From the NCBI RefSeq assembly GCF_003855155.1, contig NZ_CP034073.1, forward strand, positions 4,340,001 to 4,404,000: DNA of 64,000 nucleotides. The letters are read 5' to 3'. The position numbers and the translations under genes were made by a program. The notes beneath the pieces are model-generated. The model was not told where the DNA came from. It was given only the letters and a program-made list of their open reading frames with translations, and made no database searches. This document shows positions 47,941 through 60,072 of the stretch, in pieces; position 1 is the first letter of the stretch; each line of letters opens with the position of its first letter. This DNA comes from Shewanella psychromarinicola. Lineage in GTDB: Bacteria; Pseudomonadota; Gammaproteobacteria; Enterobacterales; Shewanellaceae.

Positions 47941-49167
47941 TTAATGATTGAAGTTATTGAAGTAAAAGCTGATTGGACTATTAACTTGCAATGTTTTCAT
48001 TGCCCCATCAGATAAGTCATCTAACTTTACAACTTCTTTCACTTGGACATCTTCATTAATTAAAAATCGAAAGCTAGGCTCTGCACCGCTGACATTACAA
48101 GACCACACATGTGGCTGCTTGACATCGGCGGTAGTCATCATCACCTTCGCGATGCTGTCGTCAGTTAAGCGCACTATAGTGCCAGGTGGATAGATACCTA
48201 AAATTTTGACTAACACCGAAATCAAATTATCACTGTGTTTACTACTGTGAGTTTTAAATAAAATACCCAGTGCAATTTGCGGAGTCTGGTATTGGTGTAA
48301 TAAGGTTTCATAGTCATTGGCTAATGACACTATTTGGGTGGTGAGTAAAATGTTGGCTTCAGTCAAATGATGAGGATAACCACTGCCATCAATAAACTCG
48401 TGATGATGCAACACAATGTCTAACATAGCGTCAGGAAATAACCCCGTCCGCTTAAGCATCTCATGGCCAAAATTAGGGTGCATTTTTAAAAAATTACTTT
48501 CATGATCGCTTAACTCACCACGCTTACGCCTGATAACATCAGGCACTTTGAGTTTACCGATATCGTGAAACAAGCTGCCTAATGCAACGTCACGGACATC
48601 TTTTTTAGGCAGTGATAATGTGTGGCCAATCATCATAGAAATAACCGCGACTGAAATACCATGTTGAGTCACACTCACATCCGTCTCACCACTGCTCACT
48701 AAGGTTAAGTGAGGGGTTTCGCTTTCATACAAATGTTCAACTAAATCTTCGACTAACGTAGCAGTTTCACGATAAGCGCCTTCGGGATCACTCACTATTT
48801 TACCAAATCCCGTTCTGATATCATTAACTGATTTCAAAAATCGCTGTTGACTGACTCGGATACTTTTTTTAGCCAATGGTCGATAATCAATGTCTTGATT
48901 AACGACTTTTTCGGGCTGTTCAATTTCAACAGGAACATCAATTTTAGGCAGTAAGTCATGCCCATCAACCAGGTACACAAATGACACATCGAGACCTTTG
49001 ATCATCTCGATTTGAATTTGTTGTTCAATCTTAACTTTACTGCGAAAAAAAGGATGGCTTGTCCATGACAAAGGCAGCTTAACGGTTAACCCGATAACCA
49101 TTTGCGATACAGGTATTTGTGTTAATTCGACTTTAGCCAAAGTATTGATCCTTTTCACATTCGCCAC
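47941..49167 (-). CDS. HD-GYP cyclic-di-GMP phosphodiesterase with DUF3391
   Basis: A 408-residue cytoplasmic signalling protein. An N-terminal DUF3391 domain (about 8-125) precedes the HD-GYP domain (about 150-345). HDIGKLKVPDVIRRKRGELS contains the HD pair and HHHEFIDGSGYPHHL contains an intact GYP. This predicts hydrolysis of cyclic-di-GMP. A PilZ protein, a possible effector of the same messenger, is encoded at 13.9 kb. Confidence 0.92.
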   Translation of the reverse strand: MANVKRINTLAKVELTQIPVSQMVIGLTVKLPLSWTSHPFFRSKVKIEQQIQIEMIKGLDVSFVYLVDGHDLLPKIDVPVEIEQPEKVVNQDIDYRPLAKKSIRVSQQRFLKSVNDIRTGFGKIVSDPEGAYRETATLVEDLVEHLYESETPHLTLVSSGETDVSVTQHGISVAVISMMIGHTLSLPKKDVRDVALGSLFHDIGKLKVPDVIRRKRGELSDHESNFLKMHPNFGHEMLKRTGLFPDAMLDIVLHHHEFIDGSGYPHHLTEANILLTTQIVSLANDYETLLHQYQTPQIALGILFKTHSSKHSDNLISVLVKILGIYPPGTIVRLTDDSIAKVMMTTADVKQPHVWSCNVSGAEPSFRFLINEDVQVKEVVKLDDLSDGAMKTLQVNSPISFYFNNFNH

Positions 49168-49306
49168 GTTATAGCTAAGATGATAATGTCATTCTTACAC
49201 TAACATTTTCAGTAATAGAGTTATGTGTATCAAGGCCTTACATCTTTACCTTTTGGATCACAGTTAATATAGAGCATTTATACCAAGCCGTACATTGTTT
49301 AGTATG

Positions 49307-49816
49307 TTACTTGATCTCGTCATCAGATGAGGTTTCAACTTTTACTGCGGTATCATCTGCTGTCCAGTCGGCAAAGTAGTAATATAACCTCTTTGATTTA
49401 AACACATAAATGACTGACCAAAATAGAAAAAGTGCATCAATCGAATAGCTAATTTTAAACAAATAGTCATCGTGCACCATCCGCTGAAATAAAAATAGTC
49501 CATCAACAATGAGTAATCCCCATAACAACCAACCACTATATCGAAATAAAGGCATTAATATCGGCCAACTGCGTTTACGCTCGGCAATAATAAGTCCATA
49601 AATCAACACCGCACCGACACCGGTAATTAAGGCCAATATAAAATCGCTTTTTTCAGGATAAAACAACCGAACTAAACCTGATCGATCATTAAACTGGGTC
49701 AAGGATGCAATAAAAATACACCAGCCACGGGCTAAGAAAACCAAGATCAAATATAAAAACAAGGGTGGTTTTATGTGGCCGCGATCATCAAGCCAAGTAA
49801 TATTACTAAAATTCAC
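49307..49816 (-). CDS. DUF2919 (YfeZ-like) membrane protein
   Basis: A 169-residue inner-membrane protein with about four or five hydrophobic segments (about 18-40, 58-78, 88-110, 120-140). The start (ITWLDDRGHIKPPLFLYLIL) matches the DUF2919 family, of unknown function. It follows ligA by about 55 bp on the same strand and may be cotranscribed. Confidence 0.82.
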   Translation of the reverse strand: MNFSNITWLDDRGHIKPPLFLYLILVFLARGWCIFIASLTQFNDRSGLVRLFYPEKSDFILALITGVGAVLIYGLIIAERKRSWPILMPLFRYSGWLLWGLLIVDGLFLFQRMVHDDYLFKISYSIDALFLFWSVIYVFKSKRLYYYFADWTADDTAVKVETSSDDEIK

Positions 49817-49870
49817 AATAAACTCTTATCGGCGGCCACAAGTATAAATTAAGCATCAATATCATCAGCA

Positions 49871-51972
<2,102 letters not shown>

Positions 51973-51984
51973 AAAAATATCTAC

Positions 51985-53034
51985 CTACGCCGCATTCAGT
52001 CGTCGTAGATAATCTTTTTTGGTCTCATCTGACCAAGGTTGACGTTGTCCGTCTAATAATTGGGCACCGAGATCATCGGCAATTTGATAGGCCGAGTTCA
52101 GCATTATGGTAAAGTTCATTAACGGATCACCATAACAAGGTAATGTCATAAATAACACCACGCCTTGAGTGACAAACTGCTCCATTTGATCTGGGTCAAA
52201 GATGCCAGGTTTTAACATGTTAGCGAGTGAAAACAGCACCTTGCCCGTGCCGGCATTATCAATGTGGCGATGAAAAATATCCATCTCACCGAATTTAAAA
52301 TTAAGCGATAACAAGCTTGGCAGTAATTCTGCTCCCTGAATTTGCTCACCTTCTTTAGCAACAATATGCAGCACTAATACATCGGTAGGCTCAGCAAGTT
52401 CATTAACAGGCGCATCCGCAGGCGGATTAATGTTAACGCTAGGGTCAACTTCAGTATCAACTTCAGCATCAACTTTAGGCACTGCAGCTTGCCCCGTTGG
52501 CTTAATCGGATCCGGTTTGGTTACAGTAGGCTTACCTGTGTAGCTTTCTAACTTGGCCGTACTGGTTGAAGGATTAAATATCTTTTTAGGGGTGTTCATT
52601 GACACGTTTGCAGTGGGTTCGGGTTGAACCTCATCGTCAACAAATAACGCTTGTTGAGTGGGGTGCGCCGCTTTAGGTTCAACATGGGCAGGCTTAGACT
52701 TTTTAGGATCAGGCTGACGCAACGAGTCACGTAGTGGAGTGTCCGATAACCTAGCCTCGCTCGGATTGGATTTTTGGCTTAACTGGGTCTTAAGTATCGG
52801 CTTAACAACGGGTTCTTCAATGTCATCTGATTTGCGCACGCGCACTTTACCAATACCATCTGCGTCAAAACCTTCAGAGTCTGTACGTTCAGCTTGGTCT
52901 TTATAAAATCCAGCCATCGGACTTTGCTTCATTGATTTAGGTTGTTGTTTACGAATCGACCAAAAACCGTGCACTAACACCGCAATAATTGCGATTGCGC
53001 CTAATACGAACAACACAAGTTGTAAATCTTTCAT
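51985..53034 (-). CDS. zipA: Cell division protein ZipA
   Basis: A 349-residue inner-membrane division protein that tethers FtsZ. An N-terminal helix (about 5-23, LVLFVLGAIAIIAVLVHGFW) is followed by a basic stretch, a long proline/charged linker (about 35-210) and the FtsZ-binding ZipA_C domain. Conserved blocks there include LLPSLLSLNFKFGEMDIFHR and MLKPGIFDP. Its place after smc and before ligA is standard in Shewanella. Confidence 0.94.
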   Translation of the reverse strand: MKDLQLVLFVLGAIAIIAVLVHGFWSIRKQQPKSMKQSPMAGFYKDQAERTDSEGFDADGIGKVRVRKSDDIEEPVVKPILKTQLSQKSNPSEARLSDTPLRDSLRQPDPKKSKPAHVEPKAAHPTQQALFVDDEVQPEPTANVSMNTPKKIFNPSTSTAKLESYTGKPTVTKPDPIKPTGQAAVPKVDAEVDTEVDPSVNINPPADAPVNELAEPTDVLVLHIVAKEGEQIQGAELLPSLLSLNFKFGEMDIFHRHIDNAGTGKVLFSLANMLKPGIFDPDQMEQFVTQGVVLFMTLPCYGDPLMNFTIMLNSAYQIADDLGAQLLDGQRQPWSDETKKDYLRRLNAA

Positions 53035-53055
53035 TAGATTCCCTGTCTTCCTAAT

Positions 53056-56000
53056 TTATACCGCGTCAGCCATGGCGACGGCGGCTTCAATGTCCACTGC
53101 GACTATCCTTGAAACGCCAGGTTCATGCATAGTAACGCCAATAAGTTGATCAGCCATTTCCATTGTTATTTTATTATGACTGATATAAATAAATTGCACA
53201 CTTTGTGACATTTCTTTCAGTAAGCGACAAAAACGTTCGACGTTGGCGTCATCCAAAGGTGCATCGACTTCATCGAGCATACAAAAAGGTGCTGGATTCA
53301 GTCTAAAAATAGCAAAGACTAATGATAATGCGGTTAACGCTTTTTCTCCACCACTTAGTAAATGTATGGTGCTATTCTTCTTACCTGGCGGCTGTGCCAT
53401 GATAGTAACACCCGTTTCGAGCAGGTCATCACCGGTTAATGCCAAATAAGCCTTTCCCCCGCCAAATACCTTTGGAAATAGTAGCCCTAAGTCATGGTTT
53501 ACCGTTTCGAATGTGGCCTTAAAACGGCTTCGGGTTTCTTTGTCTATCTTACGGATAGCGTCTTCTAAGATCGCTAACCCTTTATTTAAGTCGTCGTCTT
53601 GACTGTCTAAATAGGCTTTTCGTTCTCGTTGCGATTCAAATTCTTCAATGGCGGCAAGGTTGATGGCACCTAAACGTAAAATGTTTTGTTTTACTTTTTC
53701 AAGCTGTTGCGCCCAAACATCAACAGATGCATGTTCAGGGATTTCGACAATGACTTGTTGTAGCTGAATTTGCTGTTCTTGCAGCAATTGCAGCTGCGCA
53801 TTCGCCTGCCCTTTTAAGCCCTCACGACGTAACTTTAACGTGCTTATCGCTTGAGTCAAGTCTTGTAACACTACAAGCTGTTGTTTTTGCATCAATACTA
53901 AACTGTCTAAGCTAGTTTGAAGCTCTGCTTGTTGGGAACGATTTTGTTGTAATTGTCGCTGCAGGGCTTGCTGTTGCTCAAGAGCTTGTGCCAGTTGTGT
54001 TGATAATTGGCTTAAATGATGTTGACCTCGTTGTTGCTGATTGTCGAGCAGCATTTGTTGTAGCTGAGATAATTGGCTTGCTAATTCTGTCTGTTTTTCA
54101 TGTTGTTGCTTTAATTTCTGCTCGCTTAATGCATGTTGGGTGGCATGTTGTTGCACTTGTGTTTGCTGCTGCTTAACACGATTAGCAGCATCACCGCGAA
54201 TGGCTTTGGTTTCACGTAACTGAGCTTGACTCGTTTGCCAAGCTTGCTGGGCAACGTCGTGTTGATTCATCGCCAGTAACAATGCATCTTCTTGGGTCGA
54301 GACGTGTTCTTCAAAGACCTCTACTTGCATTTTTTTATCGCATATTTGCTGTTCGAGCTTGGCGATTGATTGACTGCATTGTTGTTGTTTATCGCGTTTT
54401 TCAACCATTTGCTGAGTTAAACTGGTCACTAACGAGTGCAGTTTTGTTTGTTGGATCTGTAACTGATGACAGCTTTGTTGGCATTGACTCAGTGCCACCT
54501 GAGTTGACGTGGCGATATGGGTTAACGATGTTAACGCTTGTTGAGACGATGACAGCTGCTGTTCAAGCACGGCTGATTGCTGGCTTAAGCTTAATCGTTC
54601 TTGGCTTAGGACAATCGCCGATTGCCCAGACTGAGTAGGGTTAAGTACAAAACCATGGCCAATCAACAAGCCTTCTTGGGTGGCAATATATTGATCAGGT
54701 TGCAATGTCGGCAATATCGTTTTTGCTTCACGGACACTCGACGCCCACACCACTTTTTGTAACCACGGCGCTAAATTTACCGGGGTCGTTAATGCGGGAT
54801 AAACCACTTGATGTTGCTGTTCAAAACCTACTAATGGTTCTGTAACACTTAACAAGGATGTTTGGTCCAGCGCTAAAACAGGTAATTGACTTAATCCTTG
54901 TAAGACGTTGTCGACGGCTTTTTCCCAACCTGGCACCACCTCAATCACTTGCCATAATTGTTGGCCATCATCTTGGGTATGATCCGCAAGCAGCTCATCA
55001 ATAAATTGCAATCGTGAATGATGATGAGTCACCGATTGCTTTAGTGTTTGATAAGTATCGCTAGCTTGAGTCACGCCCTGCTGCTGCTCGATTAATGAGA
55101 GTTCAAGCTGACTGTGTTGCAGCTGTTTATCATTGAGTTGTTGTTCAATACTGGCTAATTCTGTGGCACTGCTTTGCAACTGTTGTTGCCCATCTTGTTG
55201 GGTTAACGCCGCCAGTTCAAGCTGTGATTGTGATAAATGCTGCTGGTCTTGAAGTAAACTTTGCTGCTGGTGACTGAGGGTTGATTGGCTCAGGGCTAAC
55301 TGCATTTTATTGGCGGCTAAGGTTTCGGCATACTGGGTTAACTGACGTTGCTGAGCATCAAACGTCTCTTCAATAGCAAAGACTTGCTCATCGATCTGCT
55401 CAAGCGCCTGACTCGCCTGTTCATAAGCGGGTTGATGAGTATTAACTTGCTCAACCAATCGCTGATGAACATGGTTCATATCGACAATCTTATCGTCAGC
55501 TTGTTGGATCTGCTGCTGTAATAGTTGAATTTGTTGCTGCAACTGGGTGTCTTGTTGCTGCTGATGTGCAAGCTGTTGCTCAAGTTTGCTCATGGTATTA
55601 CCGGTTTGGTAATACTGTTCCACCAGTTTATGTTCGCCGTCACTGAGTTCTGCCAATTGCTGTTTCAGCTCGATAACACTGGTATCTGCTTGCTGCGCGG
55701 TCTTTGCTAACGCTTCAGCCTTGAGCTCACGTTCAGCGGTTTCGGCATCGAGTCTGTCGGTTTGCAGCGACAGTTGTTGGTATCGCATAACCAATAGTTG
55801 GCTATGTAACTGGCGTTCACTATTTTTTAATTCTCGATACTGCAGAGCCGCTGTTGCTTGTTGCGATAATTTGTCTAACTGGGTACCGAGCTCAACCCGG
55901 ATATCATTTAAACGTTCGAGGTTTTCACGGGTATGACGAATACGGTTTTCGGTTTCACGACGGCGCTCTTTATAACGAGAAATGCCCGCAGCCTCTTCAA

Positions 56001-56490
56001 TAAACACTCTTAACTCTTGAGGTTTAGATTCGATTAAGCGTGAAATGGTACCTTGCTCGATAATGGCATAGCTACGCGGCCCAAGGCCAGTGCCCATAAA
56101 TAAGTCGGTAATGTCTTTTCGACGACATTTTTGGCCATTTAAAAAATAATTTGATTCACTATCACGATTAACTTGTCGTTTAACCGAAATTTCTTGATAA
56201 CTGGCGTACTGGCCAGTGAGCCTTCCCTGAATGTTCTCGAACACCAGTTCGACACCCGCAACAGAAATAGGCTTACGTGCCGATGAGCCGTTAAAAATCA
56301 CATCGGTCATAGAATCGCCACGTAGTTGCTTTGCCGAACTTTCACCCAGCACCCAGCGCACGGCATCAATCACATTGGATTTTCCGCAGCCATTAGGGCC
56401 GATAATTGCCGACAAGGCATTATCAAATGGGATTTTAGTTGGGTCTATAAACGACTTAAATCCAGCAAGTTTTATGTGTTTTAATTTCAT
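53056..56490 (-). CDS. smc: Chromosome segregation protein SMC
   Basis: A 1144-residue SMC ATPase that compacts and segregates the chromosome. Walker A is GPNGCGKSNVIDAVRWVLGE (32-51). Two coiled coils surround a hinge near 510-620. The signature LSGGEKALTALSLVFAIF and Walker B PFCMLDEVDAPLDD lie near the end. The coiled coils are very glutamine-rich. This is a true SMC, not MukB. zipA follows after about 20 bp. No scpA or scpB adjoins it in this window. Confidence 0.96.
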   Translation of the reverse strand: MKLKHIKLAGFKSFIDPTKIPFDNALSAIIGPNGCGKSNVIDAVRWVLGESSAKQLRGDSMTDVIFNGSSARKPISVAGVELVFENIQGRLTGQYASYQEISVKRQVNRDSESNYFLNGQKCRRKDITDLFMGTGLGPRSYAIIEQGTISRLIESKPQELRVFIEEAAGISRYKERRRETENRIRHTRENLERLNDIRVELGTQLDKLSQQATAALQYRELKNSERQLHSQLLVMRYQQLSLQTDRLDAETAERELKAEALAKTAQQADTSVIELKQQLAELSDGEHKLVEQYYQTGNTMSKLEQQLAHQQQQDTQLQQQIQLLQQQIQQADDKIVDMNHVHQRLVEQVNTHQPAYEQASQALEQIDEQVFAIEETFDAQQRQLTQYAETLAANKMQLALSQSTLSHQQQSLLQDQQHLSQSQLELAALTQQDGQQQLQSSATELASIEQQLNDKQLQHSQLELSLIEQQQGVTQASDTYQTLKQSVTHHHSRLQFIDELLADHTQDDGQQLWQVIEVVPGWEKAVDNVLQGLSQLPVLALDQTSLLSVTEPLVGFEQQHQVVYPALTTPVNLAPWLQKVVWASSVREAKTILPTLQPDQYIATQEGLLIGHGFVLNPTQSGQSAIVLSQERLSLSQQSAVLEQQLSSSQQALTSLTHIATSTQVALSQCQQSCHQLQIQQTKLHSLVTSLTQQMVEKRDKQQQCSQSIAKLEQQICDKKMQVEVFEEHVSTQEDALLLAMNQHDVAQQAWQTSQAQLRETKAIRGDAANRVKQQQTQVQQHATQHALSEQKLKQQHEKQTELASQLSQLQQMLLDNQQQRGQHHLSQLSTQLAQALEQQQALQRQLQQNRSQQAELQTSLDSLVLMQKQQLVVLQDLTQAISTLKLRREGLKGQANAQLQLLQEQQIQLQQVIVEIPEHASVDVWAQQLEKVKQNILRLGAINLAAIEEFESQRERKAYLDSQDDDLNKGLAILEDAIRKIDKETRSRFKATFETVNHDLGLLFPKVFGGGKAYLALTGDDLLETGVTIMAQPPGKKNSTIHLLSGGEKALTALSLVFAIFRLNPAPFCMLDEVDAPLDDANVERFCRLLKEMSQSVQFIYISHNKITMEMADQLIGVTMHEPGVSRIVAVDIEAAVAMADAV

Positions 56491-56650
56491 GTTGCCAGTT
56501 CAGGTACGCTATAAATGGAAAAAGCAGTTCACTTTAGCAATTGAGATCCATTTTGTAACGATTTTTATCCTTTAGACACCGTTTATCACTTGTTTTATTG
56601 CGCTAGGCTGGTCAAAATCAATTATATAAGTCACAAAATAGGCAGTCTTA

Positions 56651-57424
56651 ATGGTCAGCAATTCGAAAATCGGTAACAAGAGTGGTGTAAATTATTTTAT
56701 CCAAGGGTTTCAACTAATTAAACAACCGGGATTACGCTCATTTGTTTTTATTCCACTGATGATCAATTTAGTCTTATTTGCCTCCGCGATGTATTTTGCG
56801 CTAGGACAATTAACAGAGCTATTTACATGGATGGATAATCAACTTCCAGAATATCTAAGCTGGTTGAATTTTCTGTTGTGGCCATTAGCGGTATTAACGA
56901 TGTTAGTGGTGATGTCATTTCTATTTAGCTCAGTGATGAACTGGATTGCGGCACCTTTTAATGGCTTATTGGCCGAAAAGGTAGAACAACATCTCACAGG
57001 AAAAAGCTTAAATACCGGTAACTCCGTCGATATGATTAAAGATTTACCGCGTATTTTTGGCCGAGAATGGATAAAACTTAAATACTACTTGCCACGAGCA
57101 TTATTGTTTTTAGTCTTATTTTGGTTACCTATTGTCGGTCAAACCGCAGCACCCATATTATGGTTTATATTTACAGCATGGATGATGGCGATTCAATATT
57201 GCGACTTTCCATTTGATAATCATAAAGTCAGTTTTGATGACATGAAATTTGCTCTGAGAAATACCAAGGGGTCTAGTTTTAGCTTCGGTGCTACTGTGAC
57301 ACTGTTTTCAATGATCCCCATTGTTAACTTTGTCGTCATGCCCGTCGCCATTTGTGGTGCAACCGCAATGTGGGTCGATAAATATCGAGAGGCTTATAAA
57401 AATAACGCTATCGCCCCAGACTAA
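56651..57424 (+). CDS. cysZ: Sulfate transporter CysZ
   Basis: A 257-residue inner-membrane protein that imports sulfate for cysteine synthesis. Hydrophobic segments lie at about 30-50, 75-97, 150-180 and 205-235. The family signature GFQLIKQPGLRSFVFIPLMI and AIQYCDFPFDNH are present. It is divergent from smc. It fits with cysE and cysK elsewhere in the window. Confidence 0.93.
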   Translation: MVSNSKIGNKSGVNYFIQGFQLIKQPGLRSFVFIPLMINLVLFASAMYFALGQLTELFTWMDNQLPEYLSWLNFLLWPLAVLTMLVVMSFLFSSVMNWIAAPFNGLLAEKVEQHLTGKSLNTGNSVDMIKDLPRIFGREWIKLKYYLPRALLFLVLFWLPIVGQTAAPILWFIFTAWMMAIQYCDFPFDNHKVSFDDMKFALRNTKGSSFSFGATVTLFSMIPIVNFVVMPVAICGATAMWVDKYREAYKNNAIAPD

Positions 57425-57488
57425 TCCATAGAGGGCGAATCTATAAAAAAATAGCCCAAAGCGTCATCACCTAGATTGCACAGCCTAA

Positions 57489-57515
57489 GCCCAATGCCTA
57501 GCATCGGGCTTTTTC
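57489..57515 (+). terminator. cysZ terminator
   Basis: GCCCAATGC/GCATCGGGC with one mismatch and a 3-nt loop, then TTTTT. About 65 bp after the cysZ stop. Confidence 0.8.
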
Positions 57516-57781
57516 ATTATATCCCCCGCACTAATTTAACATTCCGAGACAATTTTACGATACTTTAATACCCGTTGGACCTAGGTGTTAATGTCTTTTC
57601 TACGCCACTTTTTGCGATAACTGTCTGCAATAATAAGGGCAATAATAAAAATGAAAAAGAGTTGCCAACAATAATAGTGATCAACGATTTAATTCCAGCT
57701 AACGACTTACTCCAGATAAACGACCTTACACTGGCTTTAGTATTGAGCCGTTTTCCTCTTTACCGCGTTGCCAGCTTCTAA

Positions 57782-57889
57782 CCAGCCGTTTTATTTCACA
57801 TACTCACCATCGATGAAGACATTGAATTTGATGGTGACGTTAATGGATCCGTATGGCAGCAAGCCTTAAATAACCTCAATGGTGGATAA
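57782..57889 (+). pseudogene. Possible degenerate coding remnant
   Basis: A frame of 35 codons with no start, including ILTIDEDIEFDGDVNGSVWQ and ending NNLNGG before two stops. The acidic, protein-like sequence contrasts with its surroundings. Family unknown. Confidence 0.3.
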
Positions 57890-58070
57890 TAAAGGTTATC
57901 AAACAACGCTTTGTTCAATAATCGTTATTGTCTCGACGGACCGTATGCCAACTATTGATCCGTCAATTGGCCTTGTTAGCAAAACACGGGGCAAGTTTGA
58001 TATTGCAGACTTGAAATAAACTCGTTGTTAACGATTTATCTCATCTTTTATCAGACTTGAAGCTAAATAC

Positions 58071-58108
58071 AAAAAGGCCGTTGATGCTTAAGCATCAACG
58101 GCCTTTTT
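58071..58108. terminator. Strong bidirectional terminator hairpin
   Basis: A-run, arms GGCCGTTGATGC/GCATCAACGGCC around TTAA, T-run. The gene it serves is unclear; it could block transcription through the empty region. Its arms resemble those of the terminator at 46330-46364. Confidence 0.85.
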
Positions 58109-58552
58109 GTGTTTCTCTGATTAAAAATAGCTTATTGAGAAACAACTGTCATGTTTAGCTTTAGACAAATATTCATCCGCGCGCTGTTATTCATCCGCTC
58201 ATCCGCGCGAAGCAATGTGCGTGCAAATGTTTCATTACTCATGATAGACACGCCACAGTTAAATGAAATAAACACATCTCCAGCACAATTCCCCATGGGA
58301 TTGTTGCCACATTGCGGTCTACATTTATTGACCTATGTGCTTGCTTTAATGGTCTCTAAACCTTTAAAAACAATAACTATGCCTTATTGATTATTCCTAA
58401 CACTACCAAAACACTCGACATATCAGGTGATATCCACATAGAATCCAAAATCCTCAACAAGCATATGCGTTAATATTTTGGTTATAGTGGTGCTATCGTC
58501 TTCAATCAACACTCACAATATATTCAGCTTTATTATCTAGAACTCGAGTCAA

Positions 58553-59674
58553 TTAACACTTCTCAAGTACAATACTACCTATAGAGTAGCCTGCACCAAA
58601 TGAGCACAACAAGCCCAGATCACCCGTTTTAAAATCTTGATTGAATTTATGAAAAGCAATAACCGATCCCGCAGAAGCGGTGTTGGCATACTCGTCCAAT
58701 ATGATAGGCGCTTGAGTGGGCTCAACATTATCACCAAGAAGCTTCTTCACCACAAATAAATTCATGTTTATATTGGCCTGATGAAGCCATAGACGCTTAA
58801 ATTCTTCAGGTTTTATTTGCTCGTCGCTAAATTGGGCATCTAAATGTTGGTAAATCATCGGCAATAATTCTTTAAATACTTTGCGGCCTTGTTGATGAAA
58901 CAATTTATCAGCTGTGGTCGCATTTTCAGGATCGCAGCGATTAACAAAACCAAAATTACTGCGGATATTGCTGGAATAATCCGTTGCACAACGGGTAGAC
59001 AATACGCTAAAGGCATGAGTAGATGTCGATAATTCATCGCGTTCAACCACCACCGCGGTGGCAACATCACCGAAAATAAAATGACTGTCACGATCACGGA
59101 AATTGATTTGCGGTGATGTTAATTCAGGATTGATTACCAGTACCCGATTAGCGGTTCCGCCTCGAATTGCATCAACGGCATTCACAATCGCAAAAGTAGC
59201 AGATGAACAAGCCACTAACATATCGTAAGCAAACCCTTTGGTGCCCATGGCTTGCTGGATCTCAATCGCAATGGCCGGATAGGCTCGCTGAGTATAAGCA
59301 CAGGCAACAATCACTAAGTCGATATCTTCAGCCGTTAAGTTTGCTTGTTGTAATGCTTGTTTCGCGGCTTCAATGCCCATTTCTGCTTGCATAGACAAGG
59401 ATTCAGAAGGCTTATCAGCAATTAACGGCATCATGATGTTGGTATCGAGAATACCTTCTTTTACCATGACATAACGGCTTTTGATCCCAGAGGCCTTTTC
59501 GATAAACTGACTTGAAGAATACGCCAAGGCTAGCACTTTTCCAGCCTCAATATCTGCGGCATGCTGTTGATTAAACTGGTCAACATAACTGTTGTAACTG
59601 TTAACTAATTCGTCGTTAGATACACTGTAAGGTGGTGTATATAAACCACTTCCTGAAATCACAACTTTATTCAT
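58553..59674 (-). CDS. Beta-ketoacyl-ACP synthase III, long form
   Basis: A 373-residue thiolase-fold condensing enzyme that starts fatty-acid chains from acyl-CoA and malonyl-ACP. The catalytic cysteine is Cys156 in DMLVACSSATFAI. The histidine is in LWLHQANINMN and the asparagine in EYANTASAGS. It is longer than E. coli FabH (317), mainly because of an insertion in the first 100 residues, so it may be a second isoform with other substrates. It is divergent from cysK. A FadR-like palindrome lies 214 bp upstream. Confidence 0.9.
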   Translation of the reverse strand: MNKVVISGSGLYTPPYSVSNDELVNSYNSYVDQFNQQHAADIEAGKVLALAYSSSQFIEKASGIKSRYVMVKEGILDTNIMMPLIADKPSESLSMQAEMGIEAAKQALQQANLTAEDIDLVIVACAYTQRAYPAIAIEIQQAMGTKGFAYDMLVACSSATFAIVNAVDAIRGGTANRVLVINPELTSPQINFRDRDSHFIFGDVATAVVVERDELSTSTHAFSVLSTRCATDYSSNIRSNFGFVNRCDPENATTADKLFHQQGRKVFKELLPMIYQHLDAQFSDEQIKPEEFKRLWLHQANINMNLFVVKKLLGDNVEPTQAPIILDEYANTASAGSVIAFHKFNQDFKTGDLGLLCSFGAGYSIGSIVLEKC

Positions 59675-59887
59675 TTTACTCTACCATTTTTAGTGAATGA
59701 GTTAGCGAAAGCTCATCTGCGCCAGACACATCGACATCAATAAATCGATCTGTTTTATTGAAGGTTTGACAAGCACTTATCAATATCATGACTCGTCAAT
59801 TGGGTGGCACGACATAGAAACATTTTGCTGATTAACGCCATTCTAGTATTTTATAATTTATTCTTGGCATACTAAATTAAATTTCTC

Positions 59888-59904
59888 TAATGGTCAGACC
59901 ATTA
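59888..59904. promoter_or_regulatory. FadR-like palindromic operator
   Basis: TAATGGTC-A-GACCATTA is a perfect 8-1-8 palindrome whose core TGGTCAGACCA equals the FadR core TGGTCNGACCA. A TATAAA element (59850-59855, minus strand) lies about 40 bp nearer the KAS III start. It could mediate FadR control of fatty-acid synthesis; a link to cysK is less likely. Confidence 0.7.
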
Positions 59905-60072
59905 AAGGAGGCTAATTCGACTCAAAAGGCTATTAAAGCGCCGCAAACAGGATATTTAGAATAAATAGGCTACCATTAATAACTAAAAAGAATAAGGCAG
60001 AACAAACTTTCACTTCTAAATCCTGCTGAGCAGATTATGATTAGATAATGCAAACATAGGAGCAAATAATCC

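Larger units (their letters stand above)
57516..58552. other. About 1 kb with no intact gene
   Basis: Between cysZ and the KAS III gene there are only low-quality short frames (57575-57781 and 58151-58390), which lack ribosome sites and protein-like composition. It contains one small coding-like remnant and a strong terminator, both listed separately. Confidence 0.5.

Noticed and set aside
57575-57781. 68-codon frame after cysZ, and an antisense frame encoding a hydrophobic stretch then KKWRRK
   Set aside because: Neither has an acceptable start codon with a ribosome site.
58151-58390. 79-codon plus-strand frame before the KAS III gene
   Set aside because: No ribosome site, no family and poor composition.
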